The notes under the pieces were generated by a model. The model was given only the letters and a program-made list of their open reading frames with translations. It searched no databases and was not told where the DNA came from. Positions 38,759-48,669 of a DNA stretch of 64,000 bases are shown here, in pieces. Position numbers and translations under genes: made by a program. The first letter of the stretch is position 1; every line of letters begins with the position of its first letter. The stretch is from Pyrococcus kukulkanii (GTDB lineage: Archaea; Methanobacteriota_B; Thermococci; Thermococcales; Thermococcaceae), in the NCBI RefSeq assembly GCF_041647995.1, contig NZ_JARRIB010000001.1, positions 600,300-664,299 of the forward strand, read 5' to 3'.

Positions 38759-39972
38759 AGCTCCTAATTTCCCCCTGGGGAAACTTCAGAAGCTGGAATG
38801 AGGTAGAATATATCTTCAACGGCAAAAGTAGAAGATCAAAATCACCAATACTTCTCCTTTATGATATTATTGAGCCGGATAAAACAATCGTGATACTCCC
38901 AAACACTCTCGCAAGCGATCTCGAGAGGGCAGACAAAGAGGTTGAAGGAGAGGCAAAAGAGTTTTTAAAGGAGCTTGGAGTCAGCGCCGAGGTGCTAGTA
39001 ATCCCAGGAACAGGGAAGTTCCCAAACGGAGAATTCCTAGGCCATCCAACGGATGCCTACTACTACCTAACCTACGGGCTCTCCCAGGAAATTCCCGTGG
39101 AAGACTTGGAGGTTCACCTGGACATAACCCACGGCCTGAACTACCTAACTTTCTTCACTCAGAGAGCCTTAGAGGACATCCTGGGGATACTGGCCATAGG
39201 AAAAACGGTGAAAATGACAGTCTACAACACGGATCCCTTCGTTAAAGGAGTTGAGAGGTTAGGAGTAAACGTGATAGAAGAGAGGAACATCATGGAGAGA
39301 CCAGTGAACGAGAAGGTTGGAAAAAGGGTGCTCGAAAACTACTCCCTTGACAGTACTGAGTTCGGAAAGATAATGGCCAAGTTTAAGGTTAACTCGACGA
39401 GGCTAAACCTCTGGGCTTCTTCAATTTTGCTTGGATTGCCCCTACTCCTAGCAACCACCTACCCAGACCGAGCTGAGGTACTCCAAATCCTAGATGAGGC
39501 CCTCCGTGAGTTTAGGGAAAACATTGAAGTTCAAGGCAACATTCTTGAAAGGAAAATAGGTTTAGGAAAAGACTTTGCGACGCTATCTAAACTTGCTTTC
39601 CAGATTGAAGTCATTAATGATCTCCTTAGGGATATGGATCTGCCCAAGGAAGAGTTATCCGCCGATGAGCTTTTTGAAATAGCGGAGAGGGTGTTCAAGG
39701 GTAGGATTAGGGAGTCAACAAAAGTCGAAGTGAACAGGATAGTAAGGAAAGTTGGAGATGTAAAGGAGTGGACTAAGCTAAGGACGCTCTTCCCGAATGC
39801 AACTCCCCAGGTAGACCCCAGGAACTTCTTGGCCCACGCTGGCCTCGAAGCTAACCTTGTAGAGGTAAAGAGAGAGGGAGACGTGCTTTTTAGATATACC
39901 AAGGATCATGTTCTCTATGGAGGAAAAATGAAAGATCCATGGAGGGTTATATCGGAGATTTTGGGTGGTTAA
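38755..39972 (+). CDS. csx1: Csx1-type CARF-HEPN ribonuclease
   Basis: 405 residues. The N-terminal CARF (MKLLISPWGNFRSWNEVEYIF, LDITHGLNYLTFFTQRAL) should bind cyclic oligoadenylate made by Csm1. The C-terminal HEPN carries RNFLAH (R356, H361), the R-x4-H active site for RNA cleavage. It overlaps csm5 by 4 bases and cst1 by 8. The classical Csm6 is absent; Csx1 fills that place. Confidence 0.9.
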   Translation: MKLLISPWGNFRSWNEVEYIFNGKSRRSKSPILLLYDIIEPDKTIVILPNTLASDLERADKEVEGEAKEFLKELGVSAEVLVIPGTGKFPNGEFLGHPTDAYYYLTYGLSQEIPVEDLEVHLDITHGLNYLTFFTQRALEDILGILAIGKTVKMTVYNTDPFVKGVERLGVNVIEERNIMERPVNEKVGKRVLENYSLDSTEFGKIMAKFKVNSTRLNLWASSILLGLPLLLATTYPDRAEVLQILDEALREFRENIEVQGNILERKIGLGKDFATLSKLAFQIEVINDLLRDMDLPKEELSADELFEIAERVFKGRIRESTKVEVNRIVRKVGDVKEWTKLRTLFPNATPQVDPRNFLAHAGLEANLVEVKREGDVLFRYTKDHVLYGGKMKDPWRVISEILGG

Positions 39973-41227
39973 AGTGCTCCTCCCGTATATGAGGAACGGC
40001 AAACTATTCCTGGAGAAAATTGGGGTAGGAGAGATCAATGAAGAAGTCGTAAAGGAGAAGTACCTCGAGCCCATAAAGGCCCTAGCCCTCGACCTAATTC
40101 CAGTGGAAGACGATACCCAAGCCCTCAAGTTATTAAAGAACTATGGCTTTGAGGTTGCTCCTAATGCAAAGAGCATAATAGATGCCTTTCTAAAGAGGAG
40201 GAAAGGAGTATGCTCAATCTGCGGAAGAGAGGGGGAAGTCGTTGAAAACAGAGCCTTCATATACCCATTCGAGAGGAAGATAGATTCCATAGTGAACGAG
40301 AGGAACAGACTGGCCTTCTGTCTTGAGCACGCCTTCAAGCTCTACTCGGCAATGGCATACCTCTACGTAGTCCCCATTGGAGGAAAGGATAAGCTCAAAT
40401 TCTTCTTCGAGGGAGAAGGCAGGGCATTTAGAAGGTTCTCCTACCTGTTTAGGGAGTTCTGGAAGGACAGATCTGAGCTAAAGAAGGGCAAGGTAGCTGT
40501 AAAGCTCAGCTTAAAGCCCTACCACGGGAATGAGGCATTTTTCTCAGTTCTCTACGACTTCGTTGACTTCCTCAGGGGAAGAAGGATGCTACAGGAAGCC
40601 TACGATATTGAGAGAAACATTAGAACCTACCTTGTCTACGGCTCGGGCCAGTTCTACGGGTCAACCATCGTGGAGGGAACTAGGCTTGTAGAGCTCACGA
40701 AGTTCCTGGCAACTCTAGCGGAGAAAAAGGTTGTAAAGGGCTTCTTTGACGATTTAGTAATTCCAAGGGGCAAGGACAGAAAGAAGAATACGCTCGAGAG
40801 GGAGAAGTTCTTCGCGAAACTACTGGATGGAACGTTCGACTTCACCCTGCTGAACCAGATATTCATTGAGAGAGTTAGGAGGAAGCTAAAAGTTCCGAGG
40901 TATTACCTTCCCTGGGCTCGCGCGTATTTCGATGCATTTGGAGGTGATATCTTGAACCCGGAGGTTTTTGAAAGGATAAACGGCATGGGCTACTCCCTGG
41001 GGAAGAAGGTGAAGGGAACGAACCTAGAAAAATACTTCTGGGAGCTCTTCAGGGCCAGGGGCTTTGAGGAGTTCATGAACAAACTAGTTGAACTACAAGC
41101 TAAGCTCGAAATTAGTATGGACGTTAGGCCGTTCTACGAGAACGAAAGGAATTGGAAGGTTTTGAAGGCCATCCTCCTGAACGGTATGCTAAATGCAATC
41201 CACGGTGGTGAAGATGAAGGCGATTGA
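39965..41227 (+). CDS. cst1: Cst1/Cas8-like large subunit of type I (Tneap, I-G) Cascade
   Basis: 420 residues from GTG 39965. A zinc-finger-like GVCSICGREG ... AFCLEH (C83, C86, C119, H122) agrees with the CXXC-type Cst1 family. It is the probable PAM-recognising large subunit, followed by cst2 and cas5 as in the P. furiosus Cst locus. It overlaps csx1 upstream and cst2 downstream, so type III and type I genes are translated from one mRNA. Confidence 0.82.
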   Translation: MVKVLLPYMRNGKLFLEKIGVGEINEEVVKEKYLEPIKALALDLIPVEDDTQALKLLKNYGFEVAPNAKSIIDAFLKRRKGVCSICGREGEVVENRAFIYPFERKIDSIVNERNRLAFCLEHAFKLYSAMAYLYVVPIGGKDKLKFFFEGEGRAFRRFSYLFREFWKDRSELKKGKVAVKLSLKPYHGNEAFFSVLYDFVDFLRGRRMLQEAYDIERNIRTYLVYGSGQFYGSTIVEGTRLVELTKFLATLAEKKVVKGFFDDLVIPRGKDRKKNTLEREKFFAKLLDGTFDFTLLNQIFIERVRRKLKVPRYYLPWARAYFDAFGGDILNPEVFERINGMGYSLGKKVKGTNLEKYFWELFRARGFEEFMNKLVELQAKLEISMDVRPFYENERNWKVLKAILLNGMLNAIHGGEDEGD

Positions 41228-42197
41228 AATAGTTACCCTGACCAAGGTTGAAGGGGCAAATCTAAACTCGAACGGAACCGAGGGAGTAATTTCGGTCTTA
41301 AAGAAGGTCAGGGATCCCGTCGATGGGAGGGAGTACGTGAGGATCTCGGGACAGAGCGTGAAGTACCACCTGAGGCAGATCCTTAAAGAATTAGGCTGGG
41401 AGCTCAGCCAGATAGTCCCCAGGGCTGAAGGCGGGCAGAAGGTCATAGTCTCCCAGGGAGAGCCCCACAGGTACATAGATGACGACCTCTTCGGCTACAT
41501 GATTGCCAAGAAAGTCGAGGGCAAGAACGCCACCCTAAGGAGAACCGCAGTCGTTAGAACGAACGGAATGATGTCAATATTCCCCTACCAAGAGGACAGG
41601 GACTTCGGAGTTCGCTACGATCCGACGGGAGACCAGCACAACATATACGAGACCGAGATAACGACGAACGTCATGAGGGGGAACTTCTTCATAGAGGTAG
41701 ACAGGCTTGGAGTTTTCAAGGAGGGTTTAGAGGTTCCAAAGCTCGAGGGGCTCGAAGTCAGGAGGGAGAGGGATCCAACGGGCAATGAAGTTACGCTCTA
41801 CGTCCTACCAAGGGAGGAGAGGGAGAAGAGGCTTAGGGCAATAATAAGGGCCATCCTGGAGTACCACGGTGGGGCTAAGCTGAGCAACTTCTTCACCAAG
41901 GTGTACCCTGAGATCGCGGTTGTGGTATTCTTGAGGAGGAAGATACCGGTGGTTGGAGATGCATTGAGGGTCAAGGAGGGCTACGTTGACGGGAAGTTCG
42001 TTCTAGATGTGGAGAGGCTCAAGGAGACACTTGAAGCATTCAGGGACAATATAGAGAAGGCCTACATAGGACTCTTTGAGAGCAGGTTCGCAAATGTTGA
42101 AGAGCTTAAAGAGGCGTTCAAGGACTGGGACAACGTGAAAATAGTTAGCATGAAAGAGCTGAAGGAGGAGATGGAGAAAATAAAACTCGGTGAGTGA
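41214..42197 (+). CDS. cst2: Cst2/Cas7 backbone protein, type I-B/I-G
   Basis: 327 residues from ATG 41214, chosen because MKAIEIVTLTKVEGANLNSNG is the usual Cas7/DevR start and GGTGGTGAAG precedes it; an upstream frame to 41193 is not supported. RISGQSVKYHLRQIL and RRTAVVRTNGMMSIFPYQEDRDFG are typical. Cas7 forms the crRNA-binding helix of the Cascade. It overlaps cas5 by 8 bases. Confidence 0.93.
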   Translation: MKAIEIVTLTKVEGANLNSNGTEGVISVLKKVRDPVDGREYVRISGQSVKYHLRQILKELGWELSQIVPRAEGGQKVIVSQGEPHRYIDDDLFGYMIAKKVEGKNATLRRTAVVRTNGMMSIFPYQEDRDFGVRYDPTGDQHNIYETEITTNVMRGNFFIEVDRLGVFKEGLEVPKLEGLEVRRERDPTGNEVTLYVLPREEREKRLRAIIRAILEYHGGAKLSNFFTKVYPEIAVVVFLRRKIPVVGDALRVKEGYVDGKFVLDVERLKETLEAFRDNIEKAYIGLFESRFANVEELKEAFKDWDNVKIVSMKELKEEMEKIKLGE

Positions 42198-42876
42198 GTT
42201 GCTCGGCCTAATAGTGGACACAAGACCAATCCAGGCACACTTCAGGATCCCCCACTCCTCCCTACTCTTGGAAACCTATCCTTTCCCACCAAAGACGACC
42301 GCTATAGGGATGATAGCAGGTTGCATGGGGTTTGGCGAGGAAGAATTCCTCCAACTACTGAGGGAGGTAAAGTATGGAGTGATAATAGAAGACCCTGGGG
42401 AGAGAATTGAGGAGGTAAGCGCGATATACAAGAACCCCTACTCCCCGAGCTACCCAATAACAAGGGTTTCCCTGTACAAGCCGAGGTTCAGGATGTTCTT
42501 CCTTGGTGAGGACGAGATAATTGAGAGGGCCTATGAAGCTATCCAGGATCCTGTGTACGTCCCTTACATGGGCGAGAGCGAGAGCCTATTTTATCCCCAC
42601 GGAAAGGACTTCGTGGAGATAGTAAGCGTTGAAGAAGGAGAAGAAACAACACTCAGGAGCGTGCTTCCCGGAGATGCCAAAATAAAGGAGTTTAAACCAC
42701 TCAGGAAGAGGATACAAGTCCCCAGGATGTACGAGGCTCCAGTTGATTTTATAGTTAAGGGAAAGAGCAGGAGAGCAGTGTACGGGAGGTTCATAGCCTA
42801 CTCCGGGGGCTTCGTCGAGCTCGAAGAGCCCCTGAAAGTTATGCTCTTCGATGGGGAACCCGTGTTCGTGTTTTAG
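42190..42876 (+). CDS. cas5: Cas5, type I-B/I-G Cascade subunit
   Basis: 228 residues from GTG 42190. AHFRIPHSSLLLETYPFPPKTTAIGMIAGCMGF is the diagnostic Cas5 RAMP opening. It binds the crRNA 5' tag. It is the last gene before T-rich tracts and the leader of CRISPR array 2; the partner cas3 is on the far side of the array. Confidence 0.92.
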   Translation: MSELLGLIVDTRPIQAHFRIPHSSLLLETYPFPPKTTAIGMIAGCMGFGEEEFLQLLREVKYGVIIEDPGERIEEVSAIYKNPYSPSYPITRVSLYKPRFRMFFLGEDEIIERAYEAIQDPVYVPYMGESESLFYPHGKDFVEIVSVEEGEETTLRSVLPGDAKIKEFKPLRKRIQVPRMYEAPVDFIVKGKSRRAVYGRFIAYSGGFVELEEPLKVMLFDGEPVFVF

Positions 42877-43419
42877 TGTTACTATTTTTCTTTTTTGTGT
42901 CATTTTTTGTTATGTTGGTTTTTTCATTTGTGTGTTTTGAGCTTACTAAGCTTGTTTTGTCCTGCTGAAGACCTGCTCGGGTCCAGATTTTCCAATTACT
43001 GATTTAATTTCAAGTATTCTTGATTTAATGTTATATTATAAACTTTTGCTTTCGGAGTATCTCATTAGTGGTAATTTGCTGGATGTTTTATCTAATTGGG
43101 AAGTTATAACTTCTCTTGGCCCCATTTTTGATTTAAAGTCTTGAGACCCTCAAATTAGATAGTCTAGGAGTTCTAATTAACTCGCGTTTTTGGATTAATT
43201 TAACGCCCCGAACTTTTTTCTGGTTTATTTAATTTCGATCGTTTGAAAGTTAATTTTAACAGTTTAAAACTCTGAGTTAGTGAATTATTGTTACCTCTTA
43301 GCTCCGTTATTTTCAGGGTAAGTTTATAAAGGAAGGACAGTGCTACGGGTTTCCCAGGAAAGTAAATTATTTAAGCCCCTAGAAGAGAGTATTGAACGAA
43401 CAAAGCCAAAAACCCCAAA
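42877..43419 (+). promoter_or_regulatory. terminator tracts and leader of CRISPR array 2
   Basis: 543 bases with no gene. 42885-42926 has T tracts (TTTTTC, TTTTTT, TTTTTTC), a probable terminator of the cas6-csm-cst transcript. The remainder is A/T-rich and leader-like. Candidate box A elements are GTTTATAAAGG (43322-43332) and TTATTTAAGCC (43367-43377), the latter about 45 bases before the first repeat. Transcription is rightward. Confidence 0.75.
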
Positions 43420-46288
43420 GTTTCCGTAGAACTGAATAGTGTGGAAAGACAAAAACAATAATATTTGACCACCACTTAAAATGTTTCCGTAGAACTGAAT
43501 AGTGTGGAAAGATTATGTTAGAAATAAGGAGGAGCTCAAATCGCCTCCCCCTCCCGTTTCCGTAGAACTGAATAGTGTGGAAAGAGGGCTTCGAGGGTTT
43601 CTTTATCTCCCTCTAGCTCTAAGTCGTTTAGTTTCCGTAGAACTGAATAGTGTGGAAAGTTACGCAGAAAGGTGGTAGAAGAGAAGGGGGGCAAAAGTTT
43701 CCGTAGAACTGAATAGTGTGGAAAGAATATTCTCCACACCATGGCTATCACCATTCTACCTTTGTTTCCGTAGAACTGAATAGTGTGGAAAGCCGGAAGA
43801 GTTCGCCAGAACCCTTATCGAGGAGGGGATAAGTTTCCGTAGAACTGAATAGTGTGGAAAGCTCTTAGTGGCGTTCCTACCACCAACACCAACACCACGT
43901 TTCCGTAGAACTGAATAGTGTGGAAAGAGGGCGTAACATTTTGTTACGATTTTGCCCCACATTTATGTTTCCGTAGAACTGAATAGTGTGGAAAGTTAGT
44001 TGTCTAAGACCACCGTAAAATTGAGCATCTGGTTTCCGTAGAACTGAATAGTGTGGAAAGCTGGATCTTCCGTAAAATCCCCATGTATCCTATTTCTGGG
44101 TGAAACCTCAAGTTTCCGTAGAACTGAATAGTGTGGAAAGTTCTCACCGAGGGGGGCGCCGACTTCCCCACCGGCGAACTTCTCCCAGGTTTCCGTAGAA
44201 CTGAATAGTGTGGAAAGACTTTGGCTCACCCGTCATGTCCACCACCACTCCACCTGTTTCCGTAGAACTGAATAGTGTGGAAAGATGTTCGACGCTATTG
44301 CCTCGTCTAGCAACTCAAAGGAGTTTCCGTAGAACTGAATAGTGTGGAAAGTTTGAGGTAAATGACTCTCCATTTGTCAATATCCAGGTTTCCGTAGAAC
44401 TGAATAGTGTGGAAAGCTAATTAGAGGAGGTGGTTTGGATGGTGGATTACTACCTAATTGATAAGGTTTCCGTAGAACTGAATAGTGTGGAAAGAGCTCT
44501 CACAAGCTCTTCTCTTGTCATTGGTTCGTTTCCGTAGAACTGAATAGTGTGGAAAGATTATGACCAGCCTTCCTCTTTTCCAACCCCTCCACGTTTCCGT
44601 AGAACTGAATAGTGTGGAAAGTGAAGTTCTTTGACAACATTAGAACCCTCAAGGACATCCAACAAGGTTTCCGTAGAACTGAATAGTGTGGAAAGTTCAT
44701 AATAAACTCGAATTCATAATAATTCGATCTACGGTTTCCGTAGAACTGAATAGTGTGGAAAGATTTACCAAGAGAGTAGTTCTTTTTCAGCCTATTTTGG
44801 TTTCCGTAGAACTGAATAGTGTGGAAAGGCCCTGTGGGACTATAAGGCAGGCGTCCCTTAGGGGGATTGGCCTGTTTCCGTAGAACTGAATAGTGTGGAA
44901 AGAACAAAAGAGAACAGGGCATTAAGAGAACAAATCGCGTTTCCGTAGAACTGAATAGTGTGGAAAGTAGTACTCGACGTACCCTGTCTCCTTGTTGAAA
45001 TACTGTTTCCGTAGAACTGAATAGTGTGGAAAGTGCTGAGAACGTCCCTGAGGGCGTCTGCATAAACCTGGTTTCCGTAGAACTGAATAGTGTGGAAAGC
45101 AGGAGAGTGGAGATTTCACCGAGGAATAGAATTCATCCGTTTCCGTAGAACTGAATAGTGTGGAAAGGACTCACTTCAATTCTCCTGAAATATATGCCGT
45201 TTACTGTTTCCGTAGAACTGAATAGTGTGGAAAGCGAACCCGAACATCTCCGCTACCCCCAAGGAGGCTATGTTTCCGTAGAACTGAATAGTGTGGAAAC
45301 CAACCAGAATGGGTCTGGGCAGGGGGTGTCTTGTATCAGTTTCCGTAGAACTGAATAGTGTGGAAAGACCACTGCTACAATGAAGCCTATGGCAAAGAGG
45401 AAGCCTTTCCACGTTTCCGTAGAACTGAATAGTGTGGAAAGGGTATTTGGAGAGCCAATATTTAAACTCTTTTTGTGTTTCTCTGTTTCCGTAGAACTGA
45501 ATAGTGTGGAAAGCTTATTTAGCAAAGAGGGGTTATCCTCCCCAACTTATAGGTTTCCGTAGAACTGAATAGTGTGGAAAGTACAACTTCCTCGTCCCAA
45601 GCATCAACAATCCCCAAGTTTCCGTAGAACTGAATAGTGTGGAAAGCGAGACTGGGAGGGGCCACGGGGCAGGCTCTCGTCAGCTTTCCAGTTTCCGTAG
45701 AACTGAATAGTGTGGAAAGTACACATGCCATTCTTCCCAATCTTCCGCTGTGCAACCATGTTTCCGTAGAACTGAATAGTGTGGAAAGGCGTAACGTAGT
45801 CCCTGTATGCCTGCGTGTCTTTCACGAACTGCTCTGTGTCGGGTTTCCGTAGAACTGAATAGTGTGGAAAGCTGGGTTCTCAACGTCCACTACTTCTTCT
45901 TCAAAACCTAGCTTGTTTCCGTAGAACTGAATAGTGTGGAAAGTACACTATCCACTCTTCCCAGTCCTCAGCAGGAGTCCCGTTTCCGTAGAACTGAATA
46001 GTGTGGAAAGACAACCTTGGCTCTGCTGGGCGGTCTCTCAAGGAGTTCTTGTTTCCGTAGAATTGAATAGTGTGGAAAGAACACCTTCATCCCAATCACC
46101 CCCTCGTTTTTACCTCGTTTCCGTAGAATTGAATAGTGTGGAAAGGGATGATAAGGGGGAACGGGTGCCTATATCATGTTCTCTTTCCAGTTTCCGTAGA
46201 ACTGAATAGTGTGGAAAAGGCAGTCTTATTGTCTTTAGATCCTCTGGTGTGATGGGTTTGTTTCCGTAGAACTGAATAGTGTGAAAAG
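43420..46288 (+). CRISPR. CRISPR array 2: 42 repeats of 29 bp, plus broken repeats
   Basis: The 29-base repeat begins GTTTCCGTAGAACTG and ends TAGTGTGGAAAG, the P. horikoshii type. I count 42 whole copies with 41 spacers, mostly 36-41 bases; three are long (54 at 45789-45842, 49 at 44417-44465, 45 at 45368-45412). The copies near the right end are altered (AATTG for AACTG in two, GTGGAAAA in one, GTGAAAAG in the last). Two further fragments follow at 46325-46336 and 46337-46360, so the right end is the old end and the leader is on the left. The array lies between cas5 and cas1. Confidence 0.98.
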
Positions 46289-46369
46289 CAGAAGAGTCCG
46301 ACGTTGGGACAGCATAGCGAAGCTGTTTCCGTAGAAGTTTCCGTAGAACTTAGTAGTGGGCTGGAGGCT

Positions 46370-47323
46370 ATGAAAAGCCCGATATATATTACCCAGCCCG
46401 GGATATTGGAAAGAAAGGCAAATACAGTCTTCTTCGTGAACGAAAATGGAAAGAAAGCTTTACCAATACAGAACATAAGTGAAATACATTGCTTTGCCCC
46501 AACAACCCTGACCAGCGGTGTGATAAAGCTACTCGCAGACAATGACGTTCCCGTGCACTTTTACAACAAGTATGGCTACTACCGAGGTTCCTTTATGCCC
46601 GCAGAAGGTCAGATTAGCGGGGCTATAGTTATAGCCCAAGCTTCTCACTATTTAGACAGGAAGAAGAGGGCCTATATAGCTAGGGAGTTCCTGAACGGAA
46701 TAAAGGCTTCGATGATAAGGTTATTCAAATCCCAGAGCGTGGATCCTATGGACATAGAGGAAATCGAGGTAAAAGGAGAGAGTCCCCAGGAGCTTATGGG
46801 TATTGAAAGCCAGCTGTGGAAGGCATTCTACGAGAACTTTGCTGGGATGCTAAAGTACTTCTCGTTTAGCGAGAGAAACAGGAGGCCCCCTAAAGATGAA
46901 GTAAATGCAATGATAAGTTACGGAAACTCAGTTCTTTACACCGTAACCCTATCCGAAATCAGAAAGACATACCTCCACCCCGCCATAAGCTTCCTGCACG
47001 AACCGTTAGAGAGGAGGTACTCCCTGTCCCTCGATTTGGCGGATATATTCAAGCCAATAACCGTCTTCAGGGTGATACTAAGGTTGGTGAACAAGAGGAA
47101 GATAAAGGAGGAGCACTTCTCGAGGGACGTTGGTGTTCTATTAAACAGGGAGGGCCTGAGAATATTCCTGAAGGAGCTCAACGGTGAGCTTGAGAGGAAG
47201 GTTATGCACCCGAAGCTCAAGAGGAAAGTCTCAATAAGATACCTGATTAGGCTCGAAGCTTATTCCCTCGTGAAGCATTTCCTGGGAGATAAGGAGTACA
47301 AGGCCCTCAGGGCGTGGTGGTGA
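46370..47323 (+). CDS. cas1: Cas1 integrase
   Basis: 317 residues from ATG 46370 behind GGAGG; a 22-codon upstream extension to 46304 is the decaying CRISPR repeat and is rejected. The catalytic residues are E146 (GIESQLW), H210 (FLHEP) and D225 (LDLADIFKP). It forms the spacer-integration complex with Cas2. It begins 10 bases after the last repeat fragment, with no clear promoter of its own, and overlaps cas2 by 1 base. Confidence 0.95.
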   Translation: MKSPIYITQPGILERKANTVFFVNENGKKALPIQNISEIHCFAPTTLTSGVIKLLADNDVPVHFYNKYGYYRGSFMPAEGQISGAIVIAQASHYLDRKKRAYIAREFLNGIKASMIRLFKSQSVDPMDIEEIEVKGESPQELMGIESQLWKAFYENFAGMLKYFSFSERNRRPPKDEVNAMISYGNSVLYTVTLSEIRKTYLHPAISFLHEPLERRYSLSLDLADIFKPITVFRVILRLVNKRKIKEEHFSRDVGVLLNREGLRIFLKELNGELERKVMHPKLKRKVSIRYLIRLEAYSLVKHFLGDKEYKALRAWW

Positions 47324-47580
47324 TGTACGTTATAGTTGTCTACGATGTCTCCGTTGAGAGGGTTAACAGGGTTCACAAGCTCCTAAAGACTTACCTCTTC
47401 TGGAGGCAGAACAGCGTGTTCGAGGGGGAACTAACTAAGGCCCAACTGTACGAGCTCAAGAGAAGGCTAAGCAAGATCGTTAAAGAGGAAGATTCAGTCC
47501 TTATCTACGAGCTTCCCTACAAGAACTTCAACCTCCACGTTATTGGAACTGATAAAAGCCCGGTGGAGACGGTACTATGA
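47323..47580 (+). CDS. cas2: Cas2
   Basis: 85 residues from ATG 47323 (GTGGTGG upstream). MYVIVVYDVSVERVNRVHKLL is the classic start with catalytic-position D8. FWRQNSVFEGELTK is also typical. It forms the central dimer of the Cas1-Cas2 integrase. It overlaps cas4 by 4 bases. Confidence 0.95.
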   Translation: MYVIVVYDVSVERVNRVHKLLKTYLFWRQNSVFEGELTKAQLYELKRRLSKIVKEEDSVLIYELPYKNFNLHVIGTDKSPVETVL

Positions 47581-48065
47581 GGGTAACTGGGCTTATGGTT
47601 CAGTATTACTTCACGTGCAAGAGGGAGCTCTGGTTCTTTTCGAGGGGCATAAACTTCGACTTCGAGAACGATGACATGATAATAGGGAGGATAATACACG
47701 AAGAGGCAAGGGAGGGAGACTGGAAGGAGATACTGCTTGAAGACATAAAGATTGACGCTATAAAGAGGAAAGGTGGGCTTAGGGTCATAGAGATAAAGAA
47801 GAGCTCGAAGCTTGAAGAGCCCGCGAAGTGGCAACTAAAATACTACCTCTACTACCTCAAAAAGGCCGGAATTGAGGCTGTAGGCATTATCTCCTATCCA
47901 AAGGAGGGTAGGCAAGAGGAGATAAAGCTAACAGAGGAAGATATCAGGGTTCTTGAGGATGCTATAAAGGAGATTGAGGAGATAGTCGCATCGGACAAAC
48001 CACCAAAGGCTGTTAAAAAGCCTTATTGCAAAAAATGTTCATATCGGGACTTCTGCTGGATATAA
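47577..48065 (+). CDS. cas4: Cas4 exonuclease
   Basis: 162 residues of RecB-like fold. LMVQYYFTCKRELWFF (C14), GRIIHEEA (H), VIEIKKSSK, and CKKCSYRDFC at the C-terminus (C151, C154, C160) supply the nuclease core and four Cys of an iron-sulphur cluster. It trims prespacers and helps select PAMs. Confidence 0.93.
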   Translation: MRVTGLMVQYYFTCKRELWFFSRGINFDFENDDMIIGRIIHEEAREGDWKEILLEDIKIDAIKRKGGLRVIEIKKSSKLEEPAKWQLKYYLYYLKKAGIEAVGIISYPKEGRQEEIKLTEEDIRVLEDAIKEIEEIVASDKPPKAVKKPYCKKCSYRDFCWI

Positions 48066-48094
48066 TGGAGAGACTTCTTTACGGGGGGAGTTAA

Positions 48095-48379
48095 GTGGTC
48101 ACGTTCTGCCCCCTCAAGAAGTATCGTGATATGTGGAATGAGATATTCAAGGATGCCGAATACGTGGAAACCGGAGTTTTTAGCGAACCCGAAAGGGGCA
48201 GATACGCTATAATTCTAAGGGGAAAGAAGGAGTTTGTTCTAGAGGCTTACATAATCCTATACCTCAGAAAAATAAAGGAAGAAGAAATCAAAGACTTTAC
48301 GAGAATTTTTGATAAACTCATAATCTTAGTTCGCCTTAGCAGACTGGAAAATTGGTCAGTAATACCTGGAAGGTTTTGA
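48095..48379 (+). CDS. unknown protein, first part of a possibly frameshifted gene
   Basis: 94 codons from GTG 48095 behind GGGGGGAG: VTFCPLKKYRDMWNEIFKDAEYVE. It is predicted alpha/beta and no family is recognised. Its frame ends at 48379, but coding-looking sequence continues in another frame from about 48352. Lies between cas4 and cas3. Confidence 0.5.
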   Translation: MVTFCPLKKYRDMWNEIFKDAEYVETGVFSEPERGRYAIILRGKKEFVLEAYIILYLRKIKEEEIKDFTRIFDKLIILVRLSRLENWSVIPGRF

Positions 48380-48669
48380 GGCTGAAAGGCGAGCCATGGC
48401 TAATGGTAGTAGGGTATGTGCCGTGGAGGGTCACCGTCTGGGAAGGCATTGAAGAACTCGAATGGGAAAAGCATGTTTTCATTGACTTCGAAACAGAGCT
48501 TGACAATGTAATAAAACTGTATAGGAGGATAGAGAGGCGTAAGAAAAGGAACGATCTCGTTGATGAACCCATCAAAGAGGGAATTATGGTAATCGACGAC
48601 AGGAGAGATGGTATAGATGAAATTCCACGAACTCGTAACGTTGATGAAGGAAAGGTTGGGAAAGTCTGA
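48352..48669 (+). CDS. unknown protein, second part of a possibly frameshifted gene
   Basis: 105 codons, possible starts TTG 48352 or ATG 48402. RLKGEPWLMVVGYVPWRVTVWEG and FIDFETELDNVIKLYRRIERRKKRN are well-formed protein-like sequence. No ribosome-binding site precedes either start, which argues for a -1/+1 frameshift relative to the preceding frame near 48350-48380 and one ancestral protein of about 180 residues. It overlaps the start of cas3 by 53 bases. Confidence 0.45.
   Translation: MVSNTWKVLRLKGEPWLMVVGYVPWRVTVWEGIEELEWEKHVFIDFETELDNVIKLYRRIERRKKRNDLVDEPIKEGIMVIDDRRDGIDEIPRTRNVDEGKVGKV

Noticed and set aside
44697..44733. Spacer in array 2 sharing CTCGAATTCAT with the array 1 spacer near 18677
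   Set aside because: Only about 11-13 bases agree and the surrounding bases and reading frames differ, so common origin is not supported.
43536..46209. Open frames in array 2 with repeated FPHYSVLRK, STLFSSTET or VSVELNSVE
   Set aside because: Translations of the 29-base repeat; no start signals or family likeness.
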